Shown here piece after piece: positions 29,705 to 38,668 of a DNA stretch of 64,000 nt (positions are counted from its first letter, which is position 1; each line of letters begins with the position of its first letter). This DNA comes from an uncultured Lachnospiraceae bacterium (lineage in GTDB: Bacteria > Bacillota > Clostridia > Lachnospirales > Lachnospiraceae): the NCBI GenBank assembly GCA_934385475.1, contig CAKRPS010000005.1:1-64000 (forward strand), written 5' to 3'. The notes under the pieces are model-generated. The model saw nothing but the letters and a program-made list of their open reading frames with translations, was not told where the DNA came from and ran no database searches. The translations under genes were made by a program, and so were the position numbers.

Positions 29705-30112
29705 ATGGCGGATGATAGAAATTTTACTCTGAAAATAATAACTCCGGATCGCATCTTTTATGAGGAGCAGGTGTCAATGGTAGAGTTCAATACCGTTGAG
29801 GGAGAGGTTGGTATTTATAAGGATCATATACCGATGACGATGATTATTGCACCGGGTATCCTGACGATCACAAGAGATGAAGAAGTCCGCAATGCGGCGC
29901 TTCATGCGGGATTTGCAGAGGTTCTGCCGGATAAGATAACAATTCTTGCCGAGATTATTGAGTGGCCGGAGGAGATCGATCTGGCCCGCGCAGAGGAATC
30001 CAGAACACGTGCAGAGGGACGTATTAAGGAACACGCTCCCGGAACGGATATGGATCGGGCAGAGCTGTCATTAAAGAGAGCTGTGGCACGAATTGAAGTG
30101 GTAAAAGAATGA
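29705..30112 (+). CDS. atpC: F1 subunit epsilon
   Basis: A 135-residue two-domain epsilon subunit: N-terminal beta barrel (ITPDRIFYEEQVSMVEFNTV) and a C-terminal helical hairpin (ARAEESRTRAEGRIKE). It is the last gene of the atp operon and is followed by a terminator. Confidence 0.95.
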   Translation: MADDRNFTLKIITPDRIFYEEQVSMVEFNTVEGEVGIYKDHIPMTMIIAPGILTITRDEEVRNAALHAGFAEVLPDKITILAEIIEWPEEIDLARAEESRTRAEGRIKEHAPGTDMDRAELSLKRAVARIEVVKE

Positions 30113-30143
30113 CTGCAATAGCACGCGACATATTATATCAGAA

Positions 30144-30173
30144 AAAAAGAGCGGAGTTTCCGCTCTTTTTCTA
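30144..30173 (+). terminator. Terminator of the atp operon
   Basis: A 12-base perfect stem (30144-30155 with 30159-30170) with a 3-base loop and T-rich 3' arm ends the ATP synthase transcript. Confidence 0.9.
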
Positions 30174-30301
30174 TGTTATGGCGACGAGGAAATTGCTTGT
30201 AAGTTCTGGGAAGAAAGTTTGCCCGCCGGAGAAAACTTTTATTGTGGGGGTGCATAAGATAATGTAAAAAGTAGAAGCAAAGCGCGGAAGTGAGGATTTC
30301 T

Positions 30302-30736
30302 ATGGAACGTCCGAGAATTTTACCTTTTTATATGACTTATCCGCTTCCCTTATATTATCAGCAGGAAGACAGCGTAACAAGAGATTTGGAGTATCTGCAG
30401 CAGATGTATCCGGAAGAAGCGAAACGGTATCAGAAAATAATAGCAGACATTCTGGACCACATAGATTATGAAGGGAGCATGATTTATGATGAATATCCCG
30501 ATAAATGGCAGATTTATCGACTGACACAGATCGTCACAGACAAAATAAAAAGACAGGAAGAGGAAAATGCTGTAAAATCAGATAAGGATGCAGAAAGCAG
30601 TCAGGACAAAGAGGCGGCAGGCACAGAGGGAATGATCAGAGACTGGAAGCAAATGGAAGATTTTATACAGATACTGCTTTCCTACGAGATTTATCGAAGA
30701 CGCCACACAAACCACAACGGGATTTTAAAGTTTTAG
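30302..30736 (+). CDS. Hypothetical soluble protein, 144 residues
   Basis: A well-supported frame with GAGG at 30292-30295 before ATG 30302. The N terminus is RPRILPFYMTYPLPLYYQQE, then helical segments with MYPEEAKRYQKIIADILDHI, a charged linker (about residues 85-110) and a final helix ending in RRRHTNHNGILKF. No signal peptide or metal motif. I recognise the general look of a Lachnospiraceae conserved protein but know no function. It stands alone between the atp terminator and a methyltransferase promoter. Confidence 0.75.
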   Translation: MERPRILPFYMTYPLPLYYQQEDSVTRDLEYLQQMYPEEAKRYQKIIADILDHIDYEGSMIYDEYPDKWQIYRLTQIVTDKIKRQEEENAVKSDKDAESSQDKEAAGTEGMIRDWKQMEDFIQILLSYEIYRRRHTNHNGILKF

Positions 30737-30765
30737 TTGAGGTTTGGCGGTAATCTGATTACAAT
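30737..30765 (+). promoter_or_regulatory. Promoter for the methyltransferase gene
   Basis: TTGAGG (30737-30742), 17 bases, TACAAT (30760-30765), starting right after the previous stop codon. Confidence 0.6.
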
Positions 30766-30822
30766 AAAAATGTATTGGTGGCAGGATAATGGAATAAACT
30801 GGAAGGGTACGGTTATTACGAC

Positions 30823-32007
30823 ATGGATATACAAATGGAGAATTTATTAAATGAAGCATTGGATTTTGACCTCTACCAGATGGTCATAAGTAATCCACGT
30901 CGGAAAGATGGTATCAGCAAAATTAAAATAAGACCTGTTATTTTAAAAGAAGAGCTTGTTTTTCAGGAGACTGCCTATGAGGGAACCAAGGTCTTTCATA
31001 AAAATTACGAAAAAGGGGACATTGTGGAGCGCATTCTGAAAGCAATGGAAGGTGAGTTCGGACAATGCGACATAGAACATAGGAGAATGAGGGCAACGAT
31101 CCTGTGCAGCAAAAAGGGAAAGGTGACAATCCGGTGCCGCAGGCTTGAACAGGAAAAACAGCCCCCGGTGCTATTGACACACAACAGAGTAAAAAAGTAT
31201 CTCCTGAAGGAAGGTATTCCGGTCCCGTTTCTGATCGATCTGGGAGTACAGACGCCTGAAGGACAGATTGTGCGGGCGCGATATGATAAGTTTAAACAGA
31301 TTAACCGCTTTCTGGAATTTATTGAGGATATTCTGCCAACACTTTCAAGAGAGAGGACTGTACAGATCATTGATTTTGGCTGTGGAAAATCTTATCTGAC
31401 ATTTGCCATGTACTATTATCTGCACGAACTCCAGAAATATGATGTGGAGATCACGGGACTTGACCTGAAGGAAGACGTGATCGAAAACTGTAATGAACTG
31501 AGCAGAAAGTATGGCTATGAGAAGCTGAAATTTGAAAAGGGAAATATTGCAGATTATCAGGGGAAAGACCAGGTTGATATGGTTGTGACCTTACATGCCT
31601 GCGATACGGCTACAGACTATGCACTGGAAAAGGCAGTAAAGTGGAACGCCAGAGTCATTCTTTCCGTGCCCTGCTGTCAGCATGAGGTAAACAGACAGAT
31701 CAGGAACGAGGAACTGGAGCCTGTCCTGCGGTATGGAATTGTTAAGGAAAGAATTGCGGCGCTTGTAACAGATGCACTTCGTGCCGATATGCTGGAGATG
31801 ATGGGATATGAGACTGATATTCTGGAGTTTATCAATATGTCGCATACTCCCAAGAATCTGTTGATCCGGGCAGTGAAGAAGGAAAACTGTGCCGGCTCCA
31901 GAGAGGAGCAAAAGAAGCAGGATGCGGCACAGGATGTTCAGAAGGTAATGGAGTATCTGCATATTGACCCGACTCTGTCAAGATTGCTTCGGGAAAATAT
32001 GCAGTGA
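30823..32007 (+). CDS. SAM-dependent methyltransferase (Methyltransf_32-like)
   Basis: The 394-residue protein has a variable N-terminal half followed by a class I Rossmann fold: IIDFGCGKSYLTFAMYYYLH (motif I, near residue 186), VEITGLDLKEDVIENC (motif II) and VVTLHACDTATDYALEKAV (motif IV), then ILSVPCCQHEVN. This resembles the Trm13/METTL25-like family of possible RNA methyltransferases. The substrate cannot be told from sequence. A charged tail is unique to this protein. It sits 26 bases before the 847-residue exported protein. Confidence 0.8.
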   Translation: MDIQMENLLNEALDFDLYQMVISNPRRKDGISKIKIRPVILKEELVFQETAYEGTKVFHKNYEKGDIVERILKAMEGEFGQCDIEHRRMRATILCSKKGKVTIRCRRLEQEKQPPVLLTHNRVKKYLLKEGIPVPFLIDLGVQTPEGQIVRARYDKFKQINRFLEFIEDILPTLSRERTVQIIDFGCGKSYLTFAMYYYLHELQKYDVEITGLDLKEDVIENCNELSRKYGYEKLKFEKGNIADYQGKDQVDMVVTLHACDTATDYALEKAVKWNARVILSVPCCQHEVNRQIRNEELEPVLRYGIVKERIAALVTDALRADMLEMMGYETDILEFINMSHTPKNLLIRAVKKENCAGSREEQKKQDAAQDVQKVMEYLHIDPTLSRLLRENMQ

Positions 32008-32033
32008 CAGAATAAAGGAAACAGAGTAACAAT

Positions 32034-34577
32034 ATGAAAAAGACAGTAATTAAATGTGCCATTATTGTGGCAGTTTTTATCGCATCCCTGTTTATTTTAA
32101 GCAAAATAATGAATCAGGGAAATACAGATATGACAGTGGAGATGGGAGAGGCAAGTTTTCCGGTTGTGTCTGTCAGAGTCAACGGATATGAGATCAACAG
32201 ACTTCATGGTTATGCGGAGGCGATGGATACTGCCTATATTCGTAACTGTCTGACTCCGGTGGGAAATGATCGTAAGGTGTCGGCTGTCGTAGATACTTAT
32301 GACGGAAAAATTTCCGACATGGCTTTTGAAGTGCGAAGTCTGGATGGAGAGAGACTGGTAGAGAGTACCCCGATAGAGGATTATCAGGAAGAAAATGGAA
32401 AACTCAGCTTTGACATTACCTTGAAGGACCTGATCGACTCCGATACGGAATATATGCTTGTGTTTCTTATTTCACAGGCAAATGGGGAACAGATACGTTA
32501 TTATACCAGAATTCTTCAGAGCGAGAATCTGCATGCACAGGAAAAGCTCGAGTATGTTCTGGATTTCAATAATAAAACCTTTGACAAAGAGGCGGCCGGT
32601 GATTTGACAAAGTATCTGGAATCAAATGCAGAGGGAGATAATACCACTTTTCACAGGGTGACGATCCACAGCAGCTTCGATCAGGTGACGTGGGGCAATC
32701 TCGGCGCGACGAGGGTAGAGGAACCCAAGGTGACGATCCGGGAGCTGACTTCGCAGACAGGAAACTTTCAGTTGGATTATTATGTTACAACGCGTGAGGG
32801 CAGGGAGATTACGTACTACCGTGTGAAGGAATACTACCGTGTGCGTTATACACCGGATCGAATGTATCTGCTGGACTACGAAAGAGATATGGACCAGATC
32901 TTCGATGAGAAAGCGGAACTGTTTACCAATAATAAGATCGAGCTTGGAATTATGGGGGACGATATCGCCTTTCAGGAGAGTGATGGTGGAAATGTCTTTG
33001 CTTTTGTGGCAGCAAACAAGCTTTACAGCTATAATGTCACCGACAATAAGCTGGCAAGACTTTTTGGGTTTTATGGAAATCAGGAAGAACTTCTGGACGA
33101 CAGGTCTTCTTATGACAGACATGACATTAAGATTCTGAATGTGGACGAGACCGGTAACGTATCCTTTGCTGTGTATGGGTACATGAACAGAGGTCGTCAT
33201 GAGGGACAAACGGGAATAGCGGTCTATAATTATAACAGCATGACCAATACGGTGGAAGAGCAGGTATATATTCCGTCATGGAAGTCCTATGAAATTCTGA
33301 AAAAAGATATGGAAACGCTTTCCCATGTCAACAATGCCGGAATCTTTTATTTTATGATGAATGGATGCATCTATGCGGCAGATTTGGAGAATAAGAAGTG
33401 CGATATTGTGGTAGATGGATTGACAGAAGGAGCCTATCATGTATCGGAGTCACAGGAAATGCTGGTATGGCAGGAAAACGGGGAGATGTATTCTGCAGGG
33501 GCACTGACGCTGCTGAACCTGAATACACAGAAAAAAACGACCATTCAGGCCGGATCAGATGAATATATCTCGGTGCTTGGTTTTATGGACGAGGACCTGA
33601 TCTATGGACTGGCAAAGAAGGATGATGTGACATTTAACAGCATGGGTGCGGAGATCTTTCCGATGTATTGTGTGAGGATACAGAACGATCTTGGTGAGAT
33701 TCTGAAAACCTATGAAAAAACGGGAGTTTTTGTGACAGGCAGTACAATAGAGCAGAACCAGATCACGCTGAAAAGAGTGGTCAGGAATGAAGAAACACAG
33801 CAGTTTGAAGAGGAATCTGATGATCAGATCATGAGCACAGAGGAGGCTCGTGCAGGAAGCAATATTCTTAGCCCTGTCGTGACGGAAAGATACGAAACAG
33901 TACAACAAATTGCCGTGAAAGATGAGATTGATAAAAAGGGAATGAAACAGCTTACTCCCAAAGAGGTGCTGTTTGAAGGAAACAGAACGGCTGACGTGCC
34001 GGAGTGCAAAGCAGGCGGCAAACAGTATTATGTATATGGGGAAAAAGGTCTGGAGGATATCTCTACGAAGCCTGCCGATGCGGTCAGACTGGCCTATGAA
34101 CATGCAGGGGTTGTTGTGGATGATTCGGCAGCCTACATCTGGCGCAAAGAGGTAAGAAGTACGAGAAATCAGATTATGGCGATCACAGAAGATGTCATGT
34201 CTGAGGAGCGCAGCAGTATGGCGGTATGTCTTGATACGATCTTAAGGTATGAAGGAATTTCACAGAGCACGCAGAAAATGCTGAATCGTGGGGAGACGGT
34301 GCTGGGAATTCTGAACCATAACCTGCAGGAAAGCAATATTCTGGATCTGACAGGGTGTAGTCTGGATTCTGTACTTTATTATGTGAATAAAGACATTCCC
34401 GTACTGGCGACGTTGCAGGACGGGAATGCGGTTCTGATTGTTGGATTTAATGAGCTGAATATTGTTGTAATGGACCCGCAGACCGGCACTCTGTATAAGA
34501 AAGGCATGAACGATTCAACACAGTGGCTGTCGGACAACGGAAACCAGTTCGTGACCTATGTAAGAAAAACGGAATAA
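32034..34577 (+). CDS. Large exported membrane-anchored protein with degenerate C39-like end
   Basis: An 847-residue protein with one N-terminal membrane anchor (about residues 8-26) and a long extracytoplasmic part. The middle (residues 280-560) has repeating beta-strand segments like a propeller (IYAADLENKKCDIVVDGLTE). The last 150 residues resemble a C39-type papain fold: a Cys in RSSMAVCLDTILRYEGIS and a glycine-rich strand in NAVLIVGFNELNIVVMDPQT. The catalytic His expected just before AVLIVG is Asn, so the fold is probably inactive. I know no named family. It follows the methyltransferase gene closely. Confidence 0.7.
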   Translation: MKKTVIKCAIIVAVFIASLFILSKIMNQGNTDMTVEMGEASFPVVSVRVNGYEINRLHGYAEAMDTAYIRNCLTPVGNDRKVSAVVDTYDGKISDMAFEVRSLDGERLVESTPIEDYQEENGKLSFDITLKDLIDSDTEYMLVFLISQANGEQIRYYTRILQSENLHAQEKLEYVLDFNNKTFDKEAAGDLTKYLESNAEGDNTTFHRVTIHSSFDQVTWGNLGATRVEEPKVTIRELTSQTGNFQLDYYVTTREGREITYYRVKEYYRVRYTPDRMYLLDYERDMDQIFDEKAELFTNNKIELGIMGDDIAFQESDGGNVFAFVAANKLYSYNVTDNKLARLFGFYGNQEELLDDRSSYDRHDIKILNVDETGNVSFAVYGYMNRGRHEGQTGIAVYNYNSMTNTVEEQVYIPSWKSYEILKKDMETLSHVNNAGIFYFMMNGCIYAADLENKKCDIVVDGLTEGAYHVSESQEMLVWQENGEMYSAGALTLLNLNTQKKTTIQAGSDEYISVLGFMDEDLIYGLAKKDDVTFNSMGAEIFPMYCVRIQNDLGEILKTYEKTGVFVTGSTIEQNQITLKRVVRNEETQQFEEESDDQIMSTEEARAGSNILSPVVTERYETVQQIAVKDEIDKKGMKQLTPKEVLFEGNRTADVPECKAGGKQYYVYGEKGLEDISTKPADAVRLAYEHAGVVVDDSAAYIWRKEVRSTRNQIMAITEDVMSEERSSMAVCLDTILRYEGISQSTQKMLNRGETVLGILNHNLQESNILDLTGCSLDSVLYYVNKDIPVLATLQDGNAVLIVGFNELNIVVMDPQTGTLYKKGMNDSTQWLSDNGNQFVTYVRKTE

Positions 34578-34586
34578 GGGGCAGCA

Positions 34587-35093
34587 TCAGGGAAAGATGC
34601 GGCCTCGATAACGTGCAAGTATGTTTAAGAGAATCATTCCCAGGATGCCGCAGGAGATAACTTCTCCGGCTCCGACTGTGAGTGCGTAATAGCCATAGCA
34701 TTGCCAGAAGGTAAAACCGTCAAGAAGAAGGCCATATCCATAGATCAATACGAGTGGGACAATCAGTGTATTGCACAAAATCGGACAGATAGGGGCACAC
34801 CATTTCCATTTGCGGAGAAAGTAGGTGCCAAGGGCGCCTAGCAGGGTAGCAAGACTTCCAAACAAAATATCAGGTAGTGCGCAGCCTGTCAGGATATTGC
34901 TCAGCAGACAGCCGATAAATAATCCTGGAACGGCGGCAGGTGTAAAAAAGGGAAGAATCGTGAGGGCCTCTGAAAAACGAACCTGAATAGCATGGTTCGC
35001 AAGGCCGAGAGCGTTGGCCAGATAAGTGAGCACAACGTAGATAGCAGCAATCATTGCTGCCTGTGTCAGATAAACAGCGTTTTTGTTTTTCAT
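34587..35093 (-). CDS. queT: QueT-family queuosine precursor transporter
   Basis: A 168-residue membrane protein with about five or six helices and the QueT-type N-terminal pattern: AAMIAAIYVVLTYLANALGL followed by IQVRFSEALTILPFFTPAAV. QueT proteins are ECF-type substrate-binding subunits for queuosine precursors and are commonly controlled by preQ1 riboswitches; such an element seems to precede this gene. It lies downstream of prs on the minus strand and converges with the 847-residue protein gene. Confidence 0.85.
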   Translation of the reverse strand: MKNKNAVYLTQAAMIAAIYVVLTYLANALGLANHAIQVRFSEALTILPFFTPAAVPGLFIGCLLSNILTGCALPDILFGSLATLLGALGTYFLRKWKWCAPICPILCNTLIVPLVLIYGYGLLLDGFTFWQCYGYYALTVGAGEVISCGILGMILLNILARYRGRIFP

Positions 35094-35103
35094 ATGAAAT
35101 TAT

Positions 35104-35165
35104 CTCCTTTAGTTTTGTTTTTTGACCGCTAAAAACGGCTGGGTCAGGAAGGTCTCGAACTGACC
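35104..35165 (-). promoter_or_regulatory. Candidate preQ1 riboswitch upstream of queT
   Basis: On the minus strand GGTCAG (35160-35165) and CTGACC (35142-35147) form a stem with a 12-base loop starting TTC, followed by a small CCG/CGG hairpin and an A-rich tail that runs into AAAGGAG (35104-35110), the queT ribosome binding site. CCTT in the loop can pair with AAGG of that site, the pseudoknot expected of preQ1-sensing leaders that control translation. The arrangement with an extra hairpin is nearer class II, while the A-rich tail is like class I; I cannot settle the class. Confidence 0.5.
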
Positions 35166-35175
35166 GGGAGAGCCT

Positions 35176-36360
35176 TTAGAGCTCCCCTGCGTTATATCTT
35201 GCTACAACTGACTGGATACGTTCTACCGGATTCAGCAGGTCACTGATAGAAGTATCATGATTCAAAGTATCAATCAGGTATGCAATATATTTGCTCATAT
35301 CACAGTTGATATACCATTCTCTGGAAAGCAGCTCCGGAGTCTGGTAGATAAGGTTTGTGGTCAATACACGGTAAATGGTACCATCGGCATACGCTTTGTC
35401 AAAGCGGTCAAGACCGGAGGTAAACAGTCCAAAGGTTGAGAAGACAAAGATACGACGTGCCTTTCTCTCCTTCAGAGCAGCAGCGACTTCCAGTACACTT
35501 TCGCCGGAAGAAATCATATCATCAATGATGATCATATCCTTACCTTCTACACTGCTTCCCAAAAATTCATGTGCAACGATAGGATTACGTCCGTTTACGA
35601 TCTGCGTGTAATCTCTTCTCTTATAGAACATACCCATATCCAGGCCTAACACATTGGCGATATAGATTGCGCGGCTCATACCACCTTCATCCGGGCTGAT
35701 AACCATCATGTGTTTACTGTCGATCTGCAAATCCTTTACATGATTCAACAGACCCTTGATAAACTGATATGCCGGCTGTACGGTCTCAAATCCGTGAAGA
35801 GGAATCGCATTCTGAACGCGGGGATCGTGAGCATCGAAAGTGATGATATTGTCAACTCCCATGCTGACCATTTCCTGAAGGGCTAATGCGCAGTCCAGAG
35901 ATTCTCTGGCTGTTCTCTTATGCTGTCTGCTCTCATAAAGGAAAGGCATGATTACGGTGATACGTCTGGCTTTTCCTCCAACAGCGGCAATGATACGCTT
36001 CAGATCCTGATAATGATCGTCGGGTGACATATGATTCTCGTGACCACACAGAGAGTAGGTCAGGCTGTAGTTTGCCACATCGACCAGAATATAAAGGTCG
36101 GTTCCACGGACAGACTCTTTGATGACACCCTTTGCTTCACCGGAGCCAAAACGCGGAACTTTGGCATCCAGAATATAAGAATCACGTTGATAACCGGAAA
36201 ACGCAAGAGAATCTTTGTGCTCGCTTTCTCGCTCCGTTCTCCACTTTACCAGGTAGTAGTCCACTTTTTCTCCGAGGGATTTGCAACCCTCCAATGGAAT
36301 AATGCCCAGAGAGCCGACCGGAATGGTTTCCAAATTTCTCTTTTCTTCACGTTTGTTCAT
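35176..36360 (-). CDS. prs: Ribose-phosphate pyrophosphokinase, divergent long form
   Basis: PRPP synthase makes the activated ribose for nucleotide, His and Trp synthesis. The 394-residue protein is longer than the usual 315 and has divergent motifs: the PRPP loop reads IIIDDMISSGESV and the catalytic region FLYESRQHKRTARESL, with DAHDPRVQNAIP and ISPDEGGMSRA. Many Lachnospiraceae carry this variant. The longer frame start at 36375 overlaps its own ribosome binding site; TCCTC (36369-36373, GAGGA on the coding strand) favours ATG at 36360. It follows dnaC by 11 bases in a dnaD-dnaC-prs-queT operon. Confidence 0.9.
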   Translation of the reverse strand: MNKREEKRNLETIPVGSLGIIPLEGCKSLGEKVDYYLVKWRTERESEHKDSLAFSGYQRDSYILDAKVPRFGSGEAKGVIKESVRGTDLYILVDVANYSLTYSLCGHENHMSPDDHYQDLKRIIAAVGGKARRITVIMPFLYESRQHKRTARESLDCALALQEMVSMGVDNIITFDAHDPRVQNAIPLHGFETVQPAYQFIKGLLNHVKDLQIDSKHMMVISPDEGGMSRAIYIANVLGLDMGMFYKRRDYTQIVNGRNPIVAHEFLGSSVEGKDMIIIDDMISSGESVLEVAAALKERKARRIFVFSTFGLFTSGLDRFDKAYADGTIYRVLTTNLIYQTPELLSREWYINCDMSKYIAYLIDTLNHDTSISDLLNPVERIQSVVARYNAGEL

Positions 36361-36371
36361 GAAAAAAATCC

Positions 36372-37343
36372 TCACTTTCTGTTCAGCAATCGTTTTTTAT
36401 ACATACGGATATCCTGACCGGATAACTTACATAGCTCGTAATGACTTGTGATTCTTGAAAAAATGCGCTCAGAGTATCTGTTGCGAAGTTCCTCAAGGGA
36501 AAGGTTTGTTGAAATGACCGTAGCCTTTTTCCCCATATGGCGTTCGTTGAGGAGAGCAAAGAGCTGGGAGGTAACAAACTGGTTTGTCAGCTCTGTTCCA
36601 AGATCATCAATGATGAGAAGATCACATTGATACAGATCGGCATAAGCATCGCGCAATTCGTCTCTGTTTTTATAGTCAAAAGAATTTTTTGAGAGAAAAT
36701 CAAACAGGCTGGCAGAGCTGAAATAGATTACGGAATGACCGCTTTCAATCAGTTCTTTGGCAACACAACCCGAAAGAAATGATTTTCCAGTACCCACTGT
36801 ACCATAAAAAAACAGATTGTGGTAGTCTGAATTGAAATTTTTGACAAAGTTACGACAGGTATTGACAGCGTTTTTGAAACGGGATAAGTCTTCTCCCTCG
36901 TAGTATTCGTAAGAGAGGGCATTAAAATTCTCTGTCTGAAGCATTTCCCGGATATTGGACTGCTCATATAAAAGAGTGATCATGGCTTCCTTGAAGCAAT
37001 GGCATTTCCTGCCGTCGATATAGCCGGTATCCTTACAATCCGGACATTCGTATACTGGTTCCAGATAATCGGCGGGAAGCCCTGCATCCTCCAGAAGCTG
37101 TGCCTTTCGGCCGGAAAGCTCAGCGAGAAAGTCGCGTAAATCTTCCATGGCATCCTCGTCGCCTGCCAGGAGCTTTTTGCCCTGGGAGACGGAAATCGCG
37201 GCAACAGCATCTTCCAGATCACGATATCCCGGGATATGGTCGTAGACGTAAGCAAGCCTTCGCTCGGTCTCTCTCCGGGCTTTTAGCTGCTTAATTTCGT
37301 ATTGATGCTGAATCTGGTCATATTGTGTATTGGTCAGTGCCAT
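36372..37343 (-). CDS. dnaC: DnaC/DnaI-type helicase loader ATPase
   Basis: The 323-residue AAA+ protein loads the replicative helicase DnaB. It has a zinc-like motif YECPDCKDTGYIDGRKCHC (about residues 98-116), Walker A GTVGTGKSFLSG near residue 180, Walker B CDLLIIDDLGTEL near 245 and the arginine-finger region NRYSERIFSRI. AAGGAG six bases before the ATG at 37343 fixes the start. It overlaps the end region of dnaD upstream and is followed by prs. Confidence 0.93.
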   Translation of the reverse strand: MALTNTQYDQIQHQYEIKQLKARRETERRLAYVYDHIPGYRDLEDAVAAISVSQGKKLLAGDEDAMEDLRDFLAELSGRKAQLLEDAGLPADYLEPVYECPDCKDTGYIDGRKCHCFKEAMITLLYEQSNIREMLQTENFNALSYEYYEGEDLSRFKNAVNTCRNFVKNFNSDYHNLFFYGTVGTGKSFLSGCVAKELIESGHSVIYFSSASLFDFLSKNSFDYKNRDELRDAYADLYQCDLLIIDDLGTELTNQFVTSQLFALLNERHMGKKATVISTNLSLEELRNRYSERIFSRITSHYELCKLSGQDIRMYKKRLLNRK

Positions 37344-37357
37344 TTGATGCTCCTTCA

Positions 37358-38419
37358 CTAATTGCTGAGAAGTTCTTTTTCCAAAGCATTAAAATCATAA
37401 TCGTTTTGCTGGAACTGGTTGAATTTGTTGGTGGAAACCTGTCTGGTCGGTTTCGTCTTACGGTAACTTTCATCAAGTGACTGGATGTCTGCTGCACGAC
37501 GGACACCGGCTTTGTGCCAGTTTTCCAGAATTTTGTCAGCGTATTCAAAACGATGCTTGTCCGTGGCAAGAACCGTGCGTTCGCAGGCGGCATAGATGAC
37601 ATCCTCACCCATACACAGCTCTTTTACCCAGCGGGTTATGAAAGCGGCTTCTGCTTTGGTGGGAGCTGTATTTTTGCCGAGGGCCTTCATAATTTCATAG
37701 ACATATTTGTCATATTTTCCGGCAAGAGCGGCAGCCTGTCTTGGAGTTGTGATACCCTGTTCAGCCCAGCTGATAGCAACCTTTTCTATGTACCGTAGAT
37801 CCTTTTTACCACGATCCACACAGTACTGGATCAGGTAATCGATCAGGTCTTCGGAGAATCCAAGCTTGTCCGAAATGAAAAGCATAGAACGCATTTCGGT
37901 AGGACTCAGTGTTTTCTTCAGATATTGTTCTGTTATAAAAAGCAGTCTGGAGGTAGCTTCGTTGGAACGAAAAGCTTTCAGCTCCTCTGCGCTGTAATTC
38001 GGTTTTGCGTAAGAGATAGATACCACAGCAGCCTGTGCGGGAACCTCGGCGGGAAGATCCGTGTTGGTCGAGGGCATCAAAGGTGCACCTGGAAGAGCCG
38101 GTTTTGCAGGCTGGGGAGAGGAATTCTCTTCGTCTGTAAAATGGATTCCGGTAAGGTTCTTTGCACTGTCGTAGTCAAGTGCAAGAAGTCGCATTTTCTC
38201 CCAGTATTTCAGTGCGCGCATAACATCCTTTTCCGTATAGTTAAAGATGTCGGCGATCTCAGAAACGCTTGTGGAAATATGAGCACTCATCACACGGAGA
38301 AGATACAGATAGATCTTGAGCTGGGCATCATTTGCCGAGGCCATATATTTATCAATAAAGCGGTTGGAAACCACTGTAAAATCTGCCGTATTCTCCTGAT
38401 AAATTGTTAATTTACTCAT
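37358..38419 (-). CDS. dnaD: DnaD-domain replication initiation protein
   Basis: The 353-residue protein has an N-terminal winged helix (IADIFNYTEKDVMRALKYWE, about residues 55-80), a proline-rich linker and two DnaD/DnaB_2 repeats (about 160-220 and 240-310) with IEKVAISWAEQGITTPRQA and YADKILENWHKAGVRRAADI, the YxxxIxxxW motif. It cooperates with DnaA and the loader at the origin. The start MSKLTIYQEN is chosen by family likeness; its ribosome binding site is weak. A cluster of DnaA-box-like sites lies just upstream. Confidence 0.9.
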   Translation of the reverse strand: MSKLTIYQENTADFTVVSNRFIDKYMASANDAQLKIYLYLLRVMSAHISTSVSEIADIFNYTEKDVMRALKYWEKMRLLALDYDSAKNLTGIHFTDEENSSPQPAKPALPGAPLMPSTNTDLPAEVPAQAAVVSISYAKPNYSAEELKAFRSNEATSRLLFITEQYLKKTLSPTEMRSMLFISDKLGFSEDLIDYLIQYCVDRGKKDLRYIEKVAISWAEQGITTPRQAAALAGKYDKYVYEIMKALGKNTAPTKAEAAFITRWVKELCMGEDVIYAACERTVLATDKHRFEYADKILENWHKAGVRRAADIQSLDESYRKTKPTRQVSTNKFNQFQQNDYDFNALEKELLSN

Positions 38420-38553
38420 AACCCACACCATCCTTGTTCCAAGGGAACTTATTTGCCTCCGCTTTGGACGCAAAGCAAATTATAGCATAGGGTATTTTAA
38501 ATGAAAATAGGCAAACTGACAGAAACAGGAAAGAAATTGTCGTGAAGAATAAT

Positions 38554-38659
38554 TGTGGGAAATGTGGATATTTATACAAACTCGCAGAAACAGGGGACTT
38601 TTTTTCCACAAAAATATCCACAGAAAAAAGTCGGGCAAAAGGTTCTTTTCTGTGGATAT
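38554..38659. promoter_or_regulatory. Cluster of DnaA-box-like 9-mers ahead of dnaD
   Basis: In an AT-rich stretch between murC and dnaD lie TGTGGATAT at 38563-38571, TTTTCCACA at 38602-38610, ATATCCACA at 38614-38622 and TGTGGATAT at 38651-38659, each 8 of 9 to TTATCCACA or its complement, plus a weaker TGTGGGAAA at 38554-38562. Four sites of this quality in about 100 bases is far above chance. It may autoregulate dnaD-dnaC through DnaA or titrate DnaA. Confidence 0.55.
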
Positions 38660-38668
38660 TGTGAATAA

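Noticed and set aside
38554..38659. Chromosomal origin oriC
   Set aside because: Although DnaA-box-like sites are clustered, dnaA and dnaN are not adjacent and no AT-rich unwinding 13-mers were identified. A regulatory or titration site is more likely.
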